Origin: Herbaspirillum chlorophenolicum | GTDB lineage: Bacteria > Pseudomonadota > Gammaproteobacteria > Burkholderiales > Burkholderiaceae_D | NCBI RefSeq assembly: GCF_001189955.1 | Contig: NZ_LFLT01000009.1 | Location: 1-64,000 of the forward strand | Direction: 5' to 3' | Length of the DNA stretch: 64,000 bases | Shown here: one piece after another, positions 1 to 8,403 of the stretch | Numbering within the stretch: position 1 is the stretch's first letter | Layout: the number at the start of each line of letters is the position of its first letter | Translations under genes and position numbers: made by a program | Notes under the pieces: generated by a model | Database searches by the model: none | The model's input: the letters and a program-made list of their open reading frames with translations, nothing else | Told to the model about the DNA's origin: nothing

Positions 1-110
1 TTCGCCTTGGTCTCGTGGTCTCGGAATGTGTATACGAGACTGCGCTGAAGGCATTCCTGGGCTGCGGTTTTCTGCTTGACAGCGAAACGCCCACGCTGAA
101 GTCATATGCC

Positions 111-548
111 ATGAGCTCGGAGCGTTATTTTCAGCTCTTGCGCGAAGGTCCTGTGAGTGGCCCCGCCGAGATCTACATCACTGAAATCGACCAGGCCCGA
201 CTCAGGAACCTGGTCATGCTGGAGCAAGGCCCGGATGTGGTCGAGCTGGAGTACGAGATCGAGCGAGCCACTGTCGTTAATCCGCGTCAGGTGGCGCGGG
301 ATGTGGTCACGATGAACTCAAGAGCCTTGCTGCATCTGGACGACGAGGAAATAGAGGTGGATTTGGTCTACCCGCAGGACGCGGACGGCAGTGCCGGGAA
401 GCTGTCGATCTGCTCCGGCGTCGGCACCGCGATCCTGGGCTACAAGGAAGGCGATACCATCGACTGGCGGATTCCGGGCCGAACCTGCCATATTTTGATT
501 GAGAAAGTGCTTTACCAGCCGGAAGCCGCGGGCGATTTCCACCTGTAG
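111..548 (+). CDS. rnk: Rnk-like regulator of nucleoside diphosphate kinase (GreA/GreB C-terminal family)
   Basis: The product is 145 residues from the ATG that begins MSSERYFQLL. The frame stays open upstream to position 15, but that stretch looks non-conserved and would make the protein longer than the roughly 136 residues usual for Rnk. The core DVVTMNSR, the LVYP strand and the end LYQPEAAGDFHL match the Rnk/GreA-C FKBP-like domain. Rnk proteins are known as regulators of nucleoside diphosphate kinase that bind RNA polymerase near the secondary channel and lack the long Gre coiled coil; the short N-terminal segment here fits that. The gene stands alone, 42 bases ahead of a two-component pair. 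Recognition of the family is strong; the physiological role is inferred from it. Confidence 0.85.
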   Translation: MSSERYFQLLREGPVSGPAEIYITEIDQARLRNLVMLEQGPDVVELEYEIERATVVNPRQVARDVVTMNSRALLHLDDEEIEVDLVYPQDADGSAGKLSICSGVGTAILGYKEGDTIDWRIPGRTCHILIEKVLYQPEAAGDFHL

Positions 549-590
549 GTCCGCTACGGCTGCGGCACCGCAACAAACTTGAGATAACCC

Positions 591-1280
591 ATGCGTATCC
601 TGCTGGTCGAAGACACCTCCGACGTGGCCGAAGCCATCGTCTCCCACCTCGCCCGTATCGGCCATACCGTGGAGTGGGAAAGCAACGGCGCTGCCGCCGG
701 ACGCCGCATGGCCGATTCCTTCGACCTGGTGATCCTGGATGTGATGCTGCCGCAGCAGGATGGCTTCTCGCTGCTGGAGCAATTGCGCGGGCGCGGCCAG
801 AAAACGCCGGTGCTGATGCTGACCGCCTGCGCCGAGATCGAGGAGCGCGTGCGAGCGCTGGACCTGGGAGCCGACGACTACCTGATCAAACCCTTCGATT
901 TCCGCGAACTGGACGCGCGCATCCGTGTGCTGCTGCGCCGCAGCGGCGGCGAGTCGACCAACCTGATCCACTGCGCCAACGTCAGCATCGACCGCAAGAG
1001 CCGCAGCGCCACGCTGGACGGCGTGCCGATCGAGCTGACCCGGCGCGAGGTGACCCTGCTGGAGATCATCGCCTCCCGCCCCGGCCGCATCTTCAACAAG
1101 GACGAACTGATGGACCGCCTGTTTACGGTAGACGACACGCCCAACGCCAATACCGTCGAACAATACGTTGCCCGCCTGCGCAAGAAGCTGGCCGGCGCCG
1201 CCTTCGAGATCCGCACCCTGCGCGGCCTGGGCTACCAGTTGGTGCTGCACGCCCCTGCCGACGGCGGCGCGCTCCACTGA
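591..1280 (+). CDS. OmpR/PhoB-family response regulator, TctD-like
   Basis: This 229-residue transcription factor has an N-terminal receiver domain (about 1-115) and a C-terminal winged-helix DNA-binding domain (about 130-222). The phospho-acceptor should be D50 in LVILDVMLP, with T78 and K100 (YLIKPFD) completing the active site. The winged helix carries the usual LTRREVTLLE and VEQYVARLRKKL segments and ends in the typical LRGLGYQL. Its stop codon overlaps the start of the downstream kinase (ATGA), so the two are translationally coupled. The overall type resembles TctD/QseB. The convergent neighbour is a carboxylate transporter, so organic acid sensing is plausible but unproven. Confidence 0.9.
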   Translation: MRILLVEDTSDVAEAIVSHLARIGHTVEWESNGAAAGRRMADSFDLVILDVMLPQQDGFSLLEQLRGRGQKTPVLMLTACAEIEERVRALDLGADDYLIKPFDFRELDARIRVLLRRSGGESTNLIHCANVSIDRKSRSATLDGVPIELTRREVTLLEIIASRPGRIFNKDELMDRLFTVDDTPNANTVEQYVARLRKKLAGAAFEIRTLRGLGYQLVLHAPADGGALH

Positions 1281-2698
1281 TGCAGCCGCGCACGCAGCAC
1301 GTCGTCGCCGGACGCTCGCTCTATACCCGGCTGGTCACCCGCGTGGGCGCGGTGCTCACTATCAGCGCCGCCGCCCTGCTGATCGCCATCTGGATCTCGA
1401 CCCAGCTGGCAGCCAATGAGGCCTATGACCGCATCCTTTCCGGTAGCGCGTTGCAGATTGCGGAAAACACCTGGTACGAGAACGGCGCCGTCAACGTCGA
1501 CGTGCCGCTGGCCGCACTCTCGATGCTGGGCACCGGCGACCATGCGATCTACGTCGTGCTCGATCCGCAAGGCCGGGTGATCGCCGGCGATGGCGAATTC
1601 CGCCCCGATATCCCGTGGGAAAAGCTGGAGCAAGGCCCGCTGCTGCGCGATGGCGAATATCTCGGCACACCGGTGCGCATGGCCATCATCGGCCGCCGCA
1701 TGCCGGTCGACGGCCCGCATCCGTGGGCGGTGATCGTACTGGTGCAGACCAACAATGCCCGCATGTCGTTCGCACACAGCCTGGGCAGCAAGGCGCTGCT
1801 GGTGATCATCGCCATGAGCGTGCTGACGCTGGTGGCGGCCATGTTCACGCTGTACCAGGCGCTGGCGCCCTTGAAACGTATCGAAGCCGCCATCCGCGAA
1901 CGCGACCTGAACGACCTCTCGCCGCTGAACCTGACCGTGCCGGCCGAGACCCACGCGCTGGTTTCCGCCATCAACGCCTTCATGCAGCGCCTGGCGATAC
2001 ACCGCGCCACCATGCGGCGCGTGATCGGCGACGCCGCCCACCAGCTACGTACCCCGGTCACCGCCCTGGTATCGCAAATGGAATTGCTGGAAACCCAGAC
2101 CAGCGAGGAAAAGCGCCAGCGCCACCTGGACCAGTTGCGCGAGCGCACGCGCAGCCTGGGCGCGCTGGTGAACCAGTTGATCAACCACGCCATGGTGCAG
2201 CACCGCAGCGACATCAGCCTGCAGCAACGCATCGACCTCGGTGAGCTGGTGCGCTCGCAAATGACCGATGTGCTGTCCAACCGCGAACGCACGCCCGACC
2301 TGGCGCTGGACATGCCGGAAGCGCCCTGCTTCATCCGCGGCGATGCCATCAGCCTGGGTGAAGCCATCAAGAACATCCTCAACAATGCGCTGCAATACGG
2401 CTCCCCGGGCCTCTTGCACGTGCGGCTTGAGGCGAATGAGGCGCGCAATGAAGCGCGTTATGTACTGCACTTCATCGATGACGGCCCCGGCATCCCCGCC
2501 GCCGACTGGGAACGGCTGCGCAAACCCTTTTCACCGCGCGGCGAGGGCCGCATGGGCGCAAGTTTGGGCTTGTCCATCGTGGAAGAAGTAATGCGCGCGC
2601 ATGCCGGCGGCATGCGCTTCGAACATACGGCGCAAGGGTATTTTTCGGTAGTGCTGGATTTTCCGGCGTGGCAGGCGCCTGCCGAAGAGCAGGCTTGA
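1280..2698 (+). CDS. Sensor histidine kinase, TctE-like
   Basis: The product is a 472-residue inner-membrane kinase beginning at the ATG that overlaps the response regulator stop. Two membrane segments (about 22-42 and 172-192) enclose a periplasmic sensor of roughly 130 residues resembling the 2CSK_N domain of TctE. The phospho-accepting histidine is H254 in DAAHQLRTPV, followed by the HATPase domain with an N box (NILNNALQYG) and DDGPGIP and LGLSIVEE glycine boxes. The usual F box is weak. It should phosphorylate the upstream regulator. TctE proteins sense tricarboxylates; no tctABC transporter is in view, but a dicarboxylate-type symporter lies convergently 8 bases away. The ligand is inferred only as an organic anion. 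Confidence 0.9.
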   Translation: MQPRTQHVVAGRSLYTRLVTRVGAVLTISAAALLIAIWISTQLAANEAYDRILSGSALQIAENTWYENGAVNVDVPLAALSMLGTGDHAIYVVLDPQGRVIAGDGEFRPDIPWEKLEQGPLLRDGEYLGTPVRMAIIGRRMPVDGPHPWAVIVLVQTNNARMSFAHSLGSKALLVIIAMSVLTLVAAMFTLYQALAPLKRIEAAIRERDLNDLSPLNLTVPAETHALVSAINAFMQRLAIHRATMRRVIGDAAHQLRTPVTALVSQMELLETQTSEEKRQRHLDQLRERTRSLGALVNQLINHAMVQHRSDISLQQRIDLGELVRSQMTDVLSNRERTPDLALDMPEAPCFIRGDAISLGEAIKNILNNALQYGSPGLLHVRLEANEARNEARYVLHFIDDGPGIPAADWERLRKPFSPRGEGRMGASLGLSIVEEVMRAHAGGMRFEHTAQGYFSVVLDFPAWQAPAEEQA

Positions 2699-2706
2699 AC
2701 AGGCCC

Positions 2707-3990
2707 TCACTCGCCCCCCAGCTCGCGCCGCATCGCCTCACGGTCGAACTCGCGCTCCCATACGGCGATCACCACGCAGGCCAGGCAATTGCCGATCACA
2801 TTGGTCAGCGAACGGCACTTCATCAGCCGCTCCACGCCCAGTAACAGCACGATTCCGCCCACCGGCACCATCTGCAACGCGGCCAGCGTCGCCGCCAGCG
2901 CGATAAAACCGGAGCCGGTCACGCTGGTGGCGCCCTTGGAAGTGAGCATGGCGATCGCCAGCAGCGTCAGCAACTGCCATGCGCCGAGGTGCACACCCGA
3001 GGCCTGCGCCAGGAACAGGGTAGCCATCGCCAGGTAGAGATTGGTGCCGGAAAGATTGAAGCTGTAGCCGGCCGGCAGCACCAGCCGCACCACATTGCGC
3101 GAGCAGCCGATCTTTTCCATCTTCTCGATCAGCCCCGGCAATGCCGCCATCGACGAGGCCGTGAAGACCACCAGCAGAAGCTCATCGCGCACATAGGCAA
3201 TCATCCTGAACAGGTTCACGCCGACCGCGCGCGCCACCAGCGCCATCACCACCGCGACGAAGAAAATGCTGGCCAGGTAGATCGCACCGACGAAGCGCAG
3301 CAACGGCAGCATCGAGCCCGGGCCATAACGGCCGATGGTAAAGGCCATGGCGCCGAACGCCGCCAGCGGCGCCAGCTTCAGGATCAGGCTGACCATCCCG
3401 AACAGCACGCCGAGGATGGCTTCAATGAAATCGCGCAGTTGCGCCATGCGGGGATTGACCGCCGACAGGTGGCCCAGCGCGACGCCGAAAAACACCGCCA
3501 CCAGCAGGATCTGCAAGCTGTTGTTGTACACGAAGGCGCCAGCGAAACTATCGGGGATCAGGCCCAGGGCGAACTGGTCGAAACGAAAGTCTTCGGCCCG
3601 GCGTATGTAGCCCGAGACCATCTGCCCGCCGGTGCTACCCGCCGCCTCCGCTGCCGTGGCCGACAAATCGAGATGAAAACCGCTGCCCGGCTCCAGCAGC
3701 ACCGCGGCGCCGATACCGACCGCCAGCGACAGCAACGCCATCGCCTCGAAATACAGCACCGCCTTGCCGCCGACCTTGGCGGTCTGGGCCCGTCCCTGCA
3801 TGCCGGCGATGCCCGATACCACAAGCGCGAACATGATCACGCCGATCAGCATGCCGATCAGCTTGACGAAACCATCGCTCAACGGCTTCATCTGCACGGC
3901 CAGATCGGGTTGCCATTGGCCCAAGGCGATACCCGCGGCAATCGCTGCCGCCATCTGAACCAGACCGTTCCTGAATATCTTCCCCGACAT
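2707..3990 (-). CDS. Dicarboxylate/amino acid:cation symporter (DAACS family), DctA-like but diverged
   Basis: The 427-residue product has the hydrophobic pattern and re-entrant loop motifs of the DAACS/SDF family: a serine-rich hairpin TASSMAALP (278-285), PAGYSFNLSGTNLYL (306-320), TSKGATSVTGSGFIALAATL (350-369) and LLLGVERLMKCRSLTN (382-397). The usual forms of two of these are NLDGT and GVDR; here the aspartates are S314 and E387, and the last loop seems one residue shorter than in DctA. Since these sites contribute to cation and substrate binding, the substrate or coupling may differ from classical DctA. It converges with the TctDE-like pair and diverges from a LysR gene. The family assignment is strong; the symbol dctA is withheld because of the changed sites. 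Confidence 0.85.
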   Translation of the reverse strand: MSGKIFRNGLVQMAAAIAAGIALGQWQPDLAVQMKPLSDGFVKLIGMLIGVIMFALVVSGIAGMQGRAQTAKVGGKAVLYFEAMALLSLAVGIGAAVLLEPGSGFHLDLSATAAEAAGSTGGQMVSGYIRRAEDFRFDQFALGLIPDSFAGAFVYNNSLQILLVAVFFGVALGHLSAVNPRMAQLRDFIEAILGVLFGMVSLILKLAPLAAFGAMAFTIGRYGPGSMLPLLRFVGAIYLASIFFVAVVMALVARAVGVNLFRMIAYVRDELLLVVFTASSMAALPGLIEKMEKIGCSRNVVRLVLPAGYSFNLSGTNLYLAMATLFLAQASGVHLGAWQLLTLLAIAMLTSKGATSVTGSGFIALAATLAALQMVPVGGIVLLLGVERLMKCRSLTNVIGNCLACVVIAVWEREFDREAMRRELGGE

Positions 3991-4173
3991 CGATGCTGGA
4001 CGCCGTCGAACCGGCGCTGTCTCCCTCTTTGGTTTATTTCGTGTTTTTTGTCTTGTTGTGTCCCGGCCATCCTGGCGATGGCTGCAGCATGGAGTCTACC
4101 GGCCAAGTCTCCGCTGCGTACGCTAAGGGATATCCGTCATTGCTGGCGGCATACAGTGCAGAGAGGATCTGTA

Positions 4174-4195
4174 AAATATATCAAAAATAATATTT
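4174..4195. promoter_or_regulatory. Candidate LysR-type operator, AAATAT-N10-ATATTT
   Basis: An inverted repeat with 6-bp arms separated by 10 bases lies in the AT-rich part of the 235-bp gap between the symporter and the LysR gene, 30 bases before the LysR ATG. The spacing and AT-rich arms match the T-N11-A type of site known for LysR regulators. Autoregulation and control of the divergent symporter are inference. Confidence 0.4.
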
Positions 4196-4225
4196 CCAGA
4201 TAAACAAAATATGGAGACAGATTGA

Positions 4226-5155
4226 ATGGAATTGCGCCATCTCCGCTATTTCCTCGTGGTCGCGGAAGAACAGCACTTTACCCGTGCCGCCGAACGGCTG
4301 GGCATGCAACAGCCGCCGCTGAGCCACCAGATCCGCCTGCTGGAACAGGAGCTGGGCTTCGAGCTGTTGCGCCGCCATCCCAAGGGCGCCGACCTGACCG
4401 CCGGTGGGAGAGTCTTCCTGGAAGAAGCCAAAGCCATCCTGCACAGCGTGGAACTGGCTTCGCAAAAAGCCGCACGTGCAGCGCAAGGCTTCGCCGGCAC
4501 CATCGCCATCGGCTTCACCAGCTCGGCGGCAGCGCACCCCCTGATCCCCGGCATCATCCGCGCCTACCGCGAAGCCTATCCCCGCGTGCATATGGCGCTG
4601 ACCGAAGCCAATGCGGCGGAACTGACCGAAGACGTCATGCATGGCAAGGTCGATATCGGCTTCCTGCGCCAGCCCGTGGCCCAGCCGCAAGGCATTGCCT
4701 TCCACGAATTGCTGGAAGAGGAAATGCTGCTGATCCTGCCCGCAGGCCACCCGCTGCTGGCGGGCAAGCGCGACACATCGGCGGCCGACGATAGCCTGCC
4801 TTCAGTCTCGTTGAACGCGCTGGCAGCGGAGGAATTCATTCTGGTGCGCCGCCACGGCGCGCCGGGCATGTACTCCAACCTGATCGCAGCCTGCGAAAAC
4901 GCCGGCTTCACCCCGAAGATCGCGCTGGAAATCGACCGCATGCTGACCAACATCAGCCTGGTGGCCGCGGGCGTGGGCGTGTCGGTGGTCCCGGCTTCGA
5001 TGAAGAGCTTCCACCGGGAGAGCGTGGTGTATTGCCGTGTGAAAGATGCCAGGCCGGCGCTGCTGGCGCCGATCAACCTGGTGTGCCGCAGCGGAACGGG
5101 CGAGCCGACGCAGCAGAACTTCCTTAAACTGGCGCGGGAATTTGCCGGACGCTGA
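4226..5155 (+). CDS. LysR-family transcriptional regulator
   Basis: The product is 309 residues with the LysR helix-turn-helix at about 1-60 (MELRHLRYFLVVAEEQHFTR, then AAERLGMQQPPLSHQIRLLE) and a periplasmic-binding-protein-like effector domain from about residue 90. The N-terminus resembles the BenM/CatM/CatR branch, whose members respond to aromatic breakdown products, but the effector cannot be read from sequence. It diverges from the DAACS symporter, so that transporter is the obvious candidate target. An AT-rich dyad precedes the start. Its 3' end is 38 bases from the end of the convergent small secreted protein gene, with no clear terminator between them. Confidence 0.92.
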   Translation: MELRHLRYFLVVAEEQHFTRAAERLGMQQPPLSHQIRLLEQELGFELLRRHPKGADLTAGGRVFLEEAKAILHSVELASQKAARAAQGFAGTIAIGFTSSAAAHPLIPGIIRAYREAYPRVHMALTEANAAELTEDVMHGKVDIGFLRQPVAQPQGIAFHELLEEEMLLILPAGHPLLAGKRDTSAADDSLPSVSLNALAAEEFILVRRHGAPGMYSNLIAACENAGFTPKIALEIDRMLTNISLVAAGVGVSVVPASMKSFHRESVVYCRVKDARPALLAPINLVCRSGTGEPTQQNFLKLAREFAGR

Positions 5156-5193
5156 AGACTGTATCGCTTAGCCCCCGTATCTCCGGCAATTTT

Positions 5194-5658
5194 TCACTTC
5201 CATTCCAGGATCGCATTGCTGCGGTCCAGCCAATGCACCTTGATGCCACCCGGCGCCACCTTGCGGCCGGCGCAGGCGCTTGCGGCAAGGCTGAACGGCG
5301 CATCGTAGAAACGGCCGCCGGCCGATGAGCGCATGGCGGTCTGCGGCGCGTTCTTGGCAATCCAGTCCGCCGCATTGGTGCGCAGGAAAATCATGCAGGC
5401 ATTACCGCTGGCCTGGGCCACCTGGCAAGTGCAGCTATTGCCGGACGTGGTGATCGGCTCGCTCAGTTGCTGGTTGCGGTTCAGCGGGTCCGGCACCGGA
5501 ATGGGCACCGGGACAGGAACCACCTGGTTATGCGTACCGTAGCTGCCGCCCAGGTCGCGTGCGGTCACCCCCTGGGCAGATGCCTGCCCTGCGCAACCCA
5601 GCGCCAGCATGAGGGCCGTGCAGCGCAGGAATACGGCATGGATGGCATTGGCGTTCAT
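5194..5658 (-). CDS. Secreted hypothetical protein with a proline/valine repeat
   Basis: The 154-residue product has a clear signal peptide (hydrophobic LRCTALMLALGCAGQASAQ, cleavage probably near residue 29 after ASA). The mature part opens with a VPVPVPIPVPDP stretch (about 47-58), followed by a cysteine pair (CTCQ) and a further C about 10 residues on, and one cysteine near residue 127, so disulfides in the periplasm are likely. I do not recognise the family. It follows the methyltransferase gene by 24 bases on the same strand and may share its transcript. The Pro-Val stretch could act as a spacer from the membrane or wall, but this is speculation. Confidence 0.7.
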   Translation of the reverse strand: MNANAIHAVFLRCTALMLALGCAGQASAQGVTARDLGGSYGTHNQVVPVPVPIPVPDPLNRNQQLSEPITTSGNSCTCQVAQASGNACMIFLRTNAADWIAKNAPQTAMRSSAGGRFYDAPFSLAASACAGRKVAPGGIKVHWLDRSNAILEWK

Positions 5659-5682
5659 CGTCGGCTCCCTTGGTTTGGATGG

Positions 5683-6858
5683 TCAGGCACGTACCTTGAG
5701 GCGCCACAGCGAAGTGGTTTCCTTGCTGCGCGCCGCGTACAGCGGATCGTCGCGATCGGCGGCCTTGCCGTGGCGCGGCTTGGTGTCGATACGGCCGGCC
5801 ACTTCCAGGCCGGCGGCAGAGATTGCTTCGGCCAGCATGCCGGGGGCGCGCAGGCCCAAGTGTTCTGCAAAATCGGACATGATCAGCCAGCCTTCGCCGC
5901 CCGACTCCAGATGCTGGGCAAGGCCATTGAGGAAGCCCAGCAGCATGCGGCTGTCCGGATCGTAGACGGCGTGCTCGATGGGCGAACTGGGGCGCGCAGG
6001 CAGCCAGGGCGGATTGCAGACGATCAGCGGCGCCCGGCCTGCGGGAAACAGGTCGGCCTGGTGCAACTCCACCTGCGCCAGCACCCCCAGGCTTTTCAGG
6101 TTTTCGCGCGCGCATGCCAGTGCGCGCTCATCCATGTCGGTCGCCACCACCTTGCGCACGCCGCGCTTGGCCAGCACCGCCGACAAGACCCCGGACCCCA
6201 CGCCGATGTCGAAAGCCAGCGCAGTCGACGGCAGCGGCGCCTGCGCCACCAGCTCGACGTATTCGCCGCGCACCGGTGAGAACACGCCATAGTAAGGATG
6301 GATGCGTGCGCCCAGCGAAGCGATCTCCACGCCCTTCTTGCGCCACTCATGAGCGCCGATCAAGCCCTGCAGTTCGCGCAACGATGCTGCAAACGGCTGG
6401 GCGCCCAATTGCGGCCCATACGCCTCGGCGCAGGCATCGTGCACATCGGGCGCGCGCCGCAGCGGAATGCTGAAACCGGAATCGAAGGGAATCAGCAGCA
6501 TGCCCAGGATGCGGGCGCGCTGCGCCTGCATCTGCCGCTGGTGGTGAAAGGCCTGGGCCGGCTGCGCTGCCGCATCCTTCTCGGCCACCTTCTTTTTGGT
6601 TTCGAAACGCTCGCGCGCGCGATCGACGCGGCGGCCCAGGGCCTGCAGCAACAAACGTGCGTTCTGGAAGTCGCCGCGCCACAACAGGCCGGTGCCTTCG
6701 CAGGCCAGCTTGTAGGCGGTATCGGCAGGAATCTGGTCGTCCGCCTCCACCACGCGTTTTGGGGGGCCGTTGCCGGCTTCCGAATGCCAGGGCAGCGTCT
6801 GCTGCGCGCCGTCGGCCTGCCATGCGATGTGGGGAGCGAAATCTTGGGATATGGTCAT
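5683..6858 (-). CDS. Class I SAM-dependent methyltransferase (MTS/PrmC-RlmG type)
   Basis: The product is 391 residues if started at MTISQDFAPH; the frame continues 21 codons further but without family-like sequence. The C-terminal half carries a Rossmann methyltransferase domain: motif I AFDIGVGSGVLSAVL, an acidic VVATDMDERAL loop and the catalytic-type NPPW (IVCNPPWLPARP). NPPW/NPPY motifs occur in enzymes methylating exocyclic or amide nitrogens, such as RsmC/RlmG guanine-N2 and PrmC glutamine methyltransferases. The N-terminal 150 residues include a charged segment rich in E, K, R and Q. The target is not determinable here; an RNA or protein amide nitrogen is likely. Confidence 0.82.
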   Translation of the reverse strand: MTISQDFAPHIAWQADGAQQTLPWHSEAGNGPPKRVVEADDQIPADTAYKLACEGTGLLWRGDFQNARLLLQALGRRVDRARERFETKKKVAEKDAAAQPAQAFHHQRQMQAQRARILGMLLIPFDSGFSIPLRRAPDVHDACAEAYGPQLGAQPFAASLRELQGLIGAHEWRKKGVEIASLGARIHPYYGVFSPVRGEYVELVAQAPLPSTALAFDIGVGSGVLSAVLAKRGVRKVVATDMDERALACARENLKSLGVLAQVELHQADLFPAGRAPLIVCNPPWLPARPSSPIEHAVYDPDSRMLLGFLNGLAQHLESGGEGWLIMSDFAEHLGLRAPGMLAEAISAAGLEVAGRIDTKPRHGKAADRDDPLYAARSKETTSLWRLKVRA

Positions 6859-7075
6859 TAATTGGCAATAAGAATGGCGGCGCCATGAGGGTTCCGCCGG
6901 AAACAGCTGCCAGTGTAACAAAGCGCACTGCCGCCGCGCTTGGGGAACTTGCCTTTTCAGACGGCAACCAACCGATCATGGCATTTGATGCCGGGCAAAT
7001 TACCGGCAGCTTTTTTCGCCGGCACTGCCGCATTCTGGCTATGATGGAGAACGGCCAACAACCGAAGGAGAAAAG

Positions 7076-7366
7076 ATGAGCGACACGCAAACGGATACGC
7101 CGGACTTCAACCACCAGCGCTTGCTGCAGATGGTGAACGAATTTGAACTGGAATTGCAGAAACAGCCTGCCGACAGCCTTGACGCGCAACAACTGCGCGA
7201 AGACATCGCCCGCCTGAAGGAGCACTTGTCGGCGCCGCAACCGCATACCGGCTCGGTGCGCGACTCCTGGCAGTCGTTGCGCAGGGCCGCCGACAGCGTG
7301 GAAAACGCCGTATTGAAAGACAGCCCCTACATCGCCGAGATGGGCCGCATCATCGGCCTGATGTAA
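7076..7366 (+). CDS. Small acidic helical protein, DUF4404-like
   Basis: The 96-residue soluble product is predicted to be almost entirely helical, with heptad-like stretches around NHQRLLQMVNEFELELQK and LREDIARLKEHL and a conserved-looking end DSPYIAEMGRIIGLM. It resembles the short proteins filed as DUF4404, for which I know no function; the assignment is from general resemblance. A GGAG Shine-Dalgarno sequence lies 7 bases before the ATG (aaggagaaaagatg). It is monocistronic and is followed by a strong terminator. Confidence 0.7.
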   Translation: MSDTQTDTPDFNHQRLLQMVNEFELELQKQPADSLDAQQLREDIARLKEHLSAPQPHTGSVRDSWQSLRRAADSVENAVLKDSPYIAEMGRIIGLM

Positions 7367-7384
7367 TTCCTTTCCCCCAATAAG

Positions 7385-7420
7385 AAACCGCCTGCCGCAT
7401 TGACTGCGGCAGGCGGTTTT
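7385..7420. terminator. Bidirectional Rho-independent terminator
   Basis: A perfect 15-bp stem (AAACCGCCTGCCGCA and its complement) encloses a 5-base loop and runs into TTTT on the plus strand. It sits between the DUF4404-like gene and the 3' end of the first pirin gene and can serve both. Confidence 0.9.
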
Positions 7421-7442
7421 CCTTTGTGCGCGACGAATTGGC

Positions 7443-8321
7443 TCAATGCACCGGCAGCGGAATCCATTCGGTCTCGCCGGGGATGTCCGGGAACATGCTC
7501 TTATCGCGCGCATTCCAGGCCGTTTTGGCGGCTTCGATCTTGTCTTTCGAGGTGGCGACGAAATTCCACCACACGAAGCGCGGCCCATCCAGCGGCTCGC
7601 CGCCCAGCAGCATGAAGACCGCGTCGCTGCCGGCCTTGAGCGCGACTGCAGCACCCGGTTCCAGGATGGCCAGCGTACCGGCCTCCAAAGGCTCGCCATC
7701 CAGCGACACGTCACCTTTGACCACATAGACGGCGCGCTCGGCGACATCGGCGGGAATCTCCAGCTCGGCGCCCTTTTCCGCGCTGCCGGCCACGTACAGC
7801 GTGGGGCTGGCGGTCGCCACCGGCGAACTTGCACCGAAGGCCGAACCCGCCAGCACATGCAGTTTGGCCCCGCCAACTTCGACGACCGGCATTTGCTCGG
7901 CCGGGTAATGGTGAAACAGCGGGGCGCCGTCTTCTTCGCCGGCCGGCAAGGCTACCCACATCTGCAGGCCGTGTACCGGCACTTTTTGCTCGCGGATGTC
8001 TTCGGGAACACGCTCGGAATGGACGATGCCGCGGCCGGCGGCCATCCAGTTCACCGCGCCCGGCGTGATGCGCTGGACCACGCCCAGGCTGTCACGGTGC
8101 ATCATGGCGCCGGAGAACAGGTAGGTCACGGTGGCCAGGCCGATGTGCGGATGCGGGCGGACATCGCCTTCAGTGGTGCCGGCATCGAATTCGACCGGTC
8201 CCATGTGATCGAAGAACACGAAGGGACCGACGGTGCGGGCCGCGGCCGCCGGCAGCAGGCGGCGTACCGGAAAGCCGATGTCGCGGGTCAGGCCCTGGAT
8301 CTTGTGGCGGATGTTGCTCAT
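7443..8321 (-). CDS. Pirin family protein (first copy)
   Basis: The 292-residue product is a bicupin of the pirin family. The N-terminal cupin holds the metal-binding pattern HPHIGLATVTYLFSGAMMHRD (about 57-77) and a later E-rich segment (GRGIVHSERVPE), giving the usual two His-His plus His/Glu ligands for Fe(II). Bacterial pirins are reported as quercetin dioxygenases or as redox-linked modulators of metabolic enzymes; the function here is unknown. It ends the minus-strand group DoxX, pirin, pirin. It shares only moderate identity with its upstream neighbour, so this is an old duplication rather than a recent one. Confidence 0.9.
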   Translation of the reverse strand: MSNIRHKIQGLTRDIGFPVRRLLPAAAARTVGPFVFFDHMGPVEFDAGTTEGDVRPHPHIGLATVTYLFSGAMMHRDSLGVVQRITPGAVNWMAAGRGIVHSERVPEDIREQKVPVHGLQMWVALPAGEEDGAPLFHHYPAEQMPVVEVGGAKLHVLAGSAFGASSPVATASPTLYVAGSAEKGAELEIPADVAERAVYVVKGDVSLDGEPLEAGTLAILEPGAAVALKAGSDAVFMLLGGEPLDGPRFVWWNFVATSKDKIEAAKTAWNARDKSMFPDIPGETEWIPLPVH

Positions 8322-8403
8322 ACAGTACTCCCAGATGACGGGCGCCTGGTTGGGGCGCCCGCGGTTGTTATCGGACTCGGAATAATCCGTTCAAGATATC
8401 CGC

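Noticed and set aside
76-110. TTGACA hexamer before rnk
   Set aside because: No suitable -10 hexamer at 16-18 bases; the only AT-rich candidate is too far and overlaps the start.
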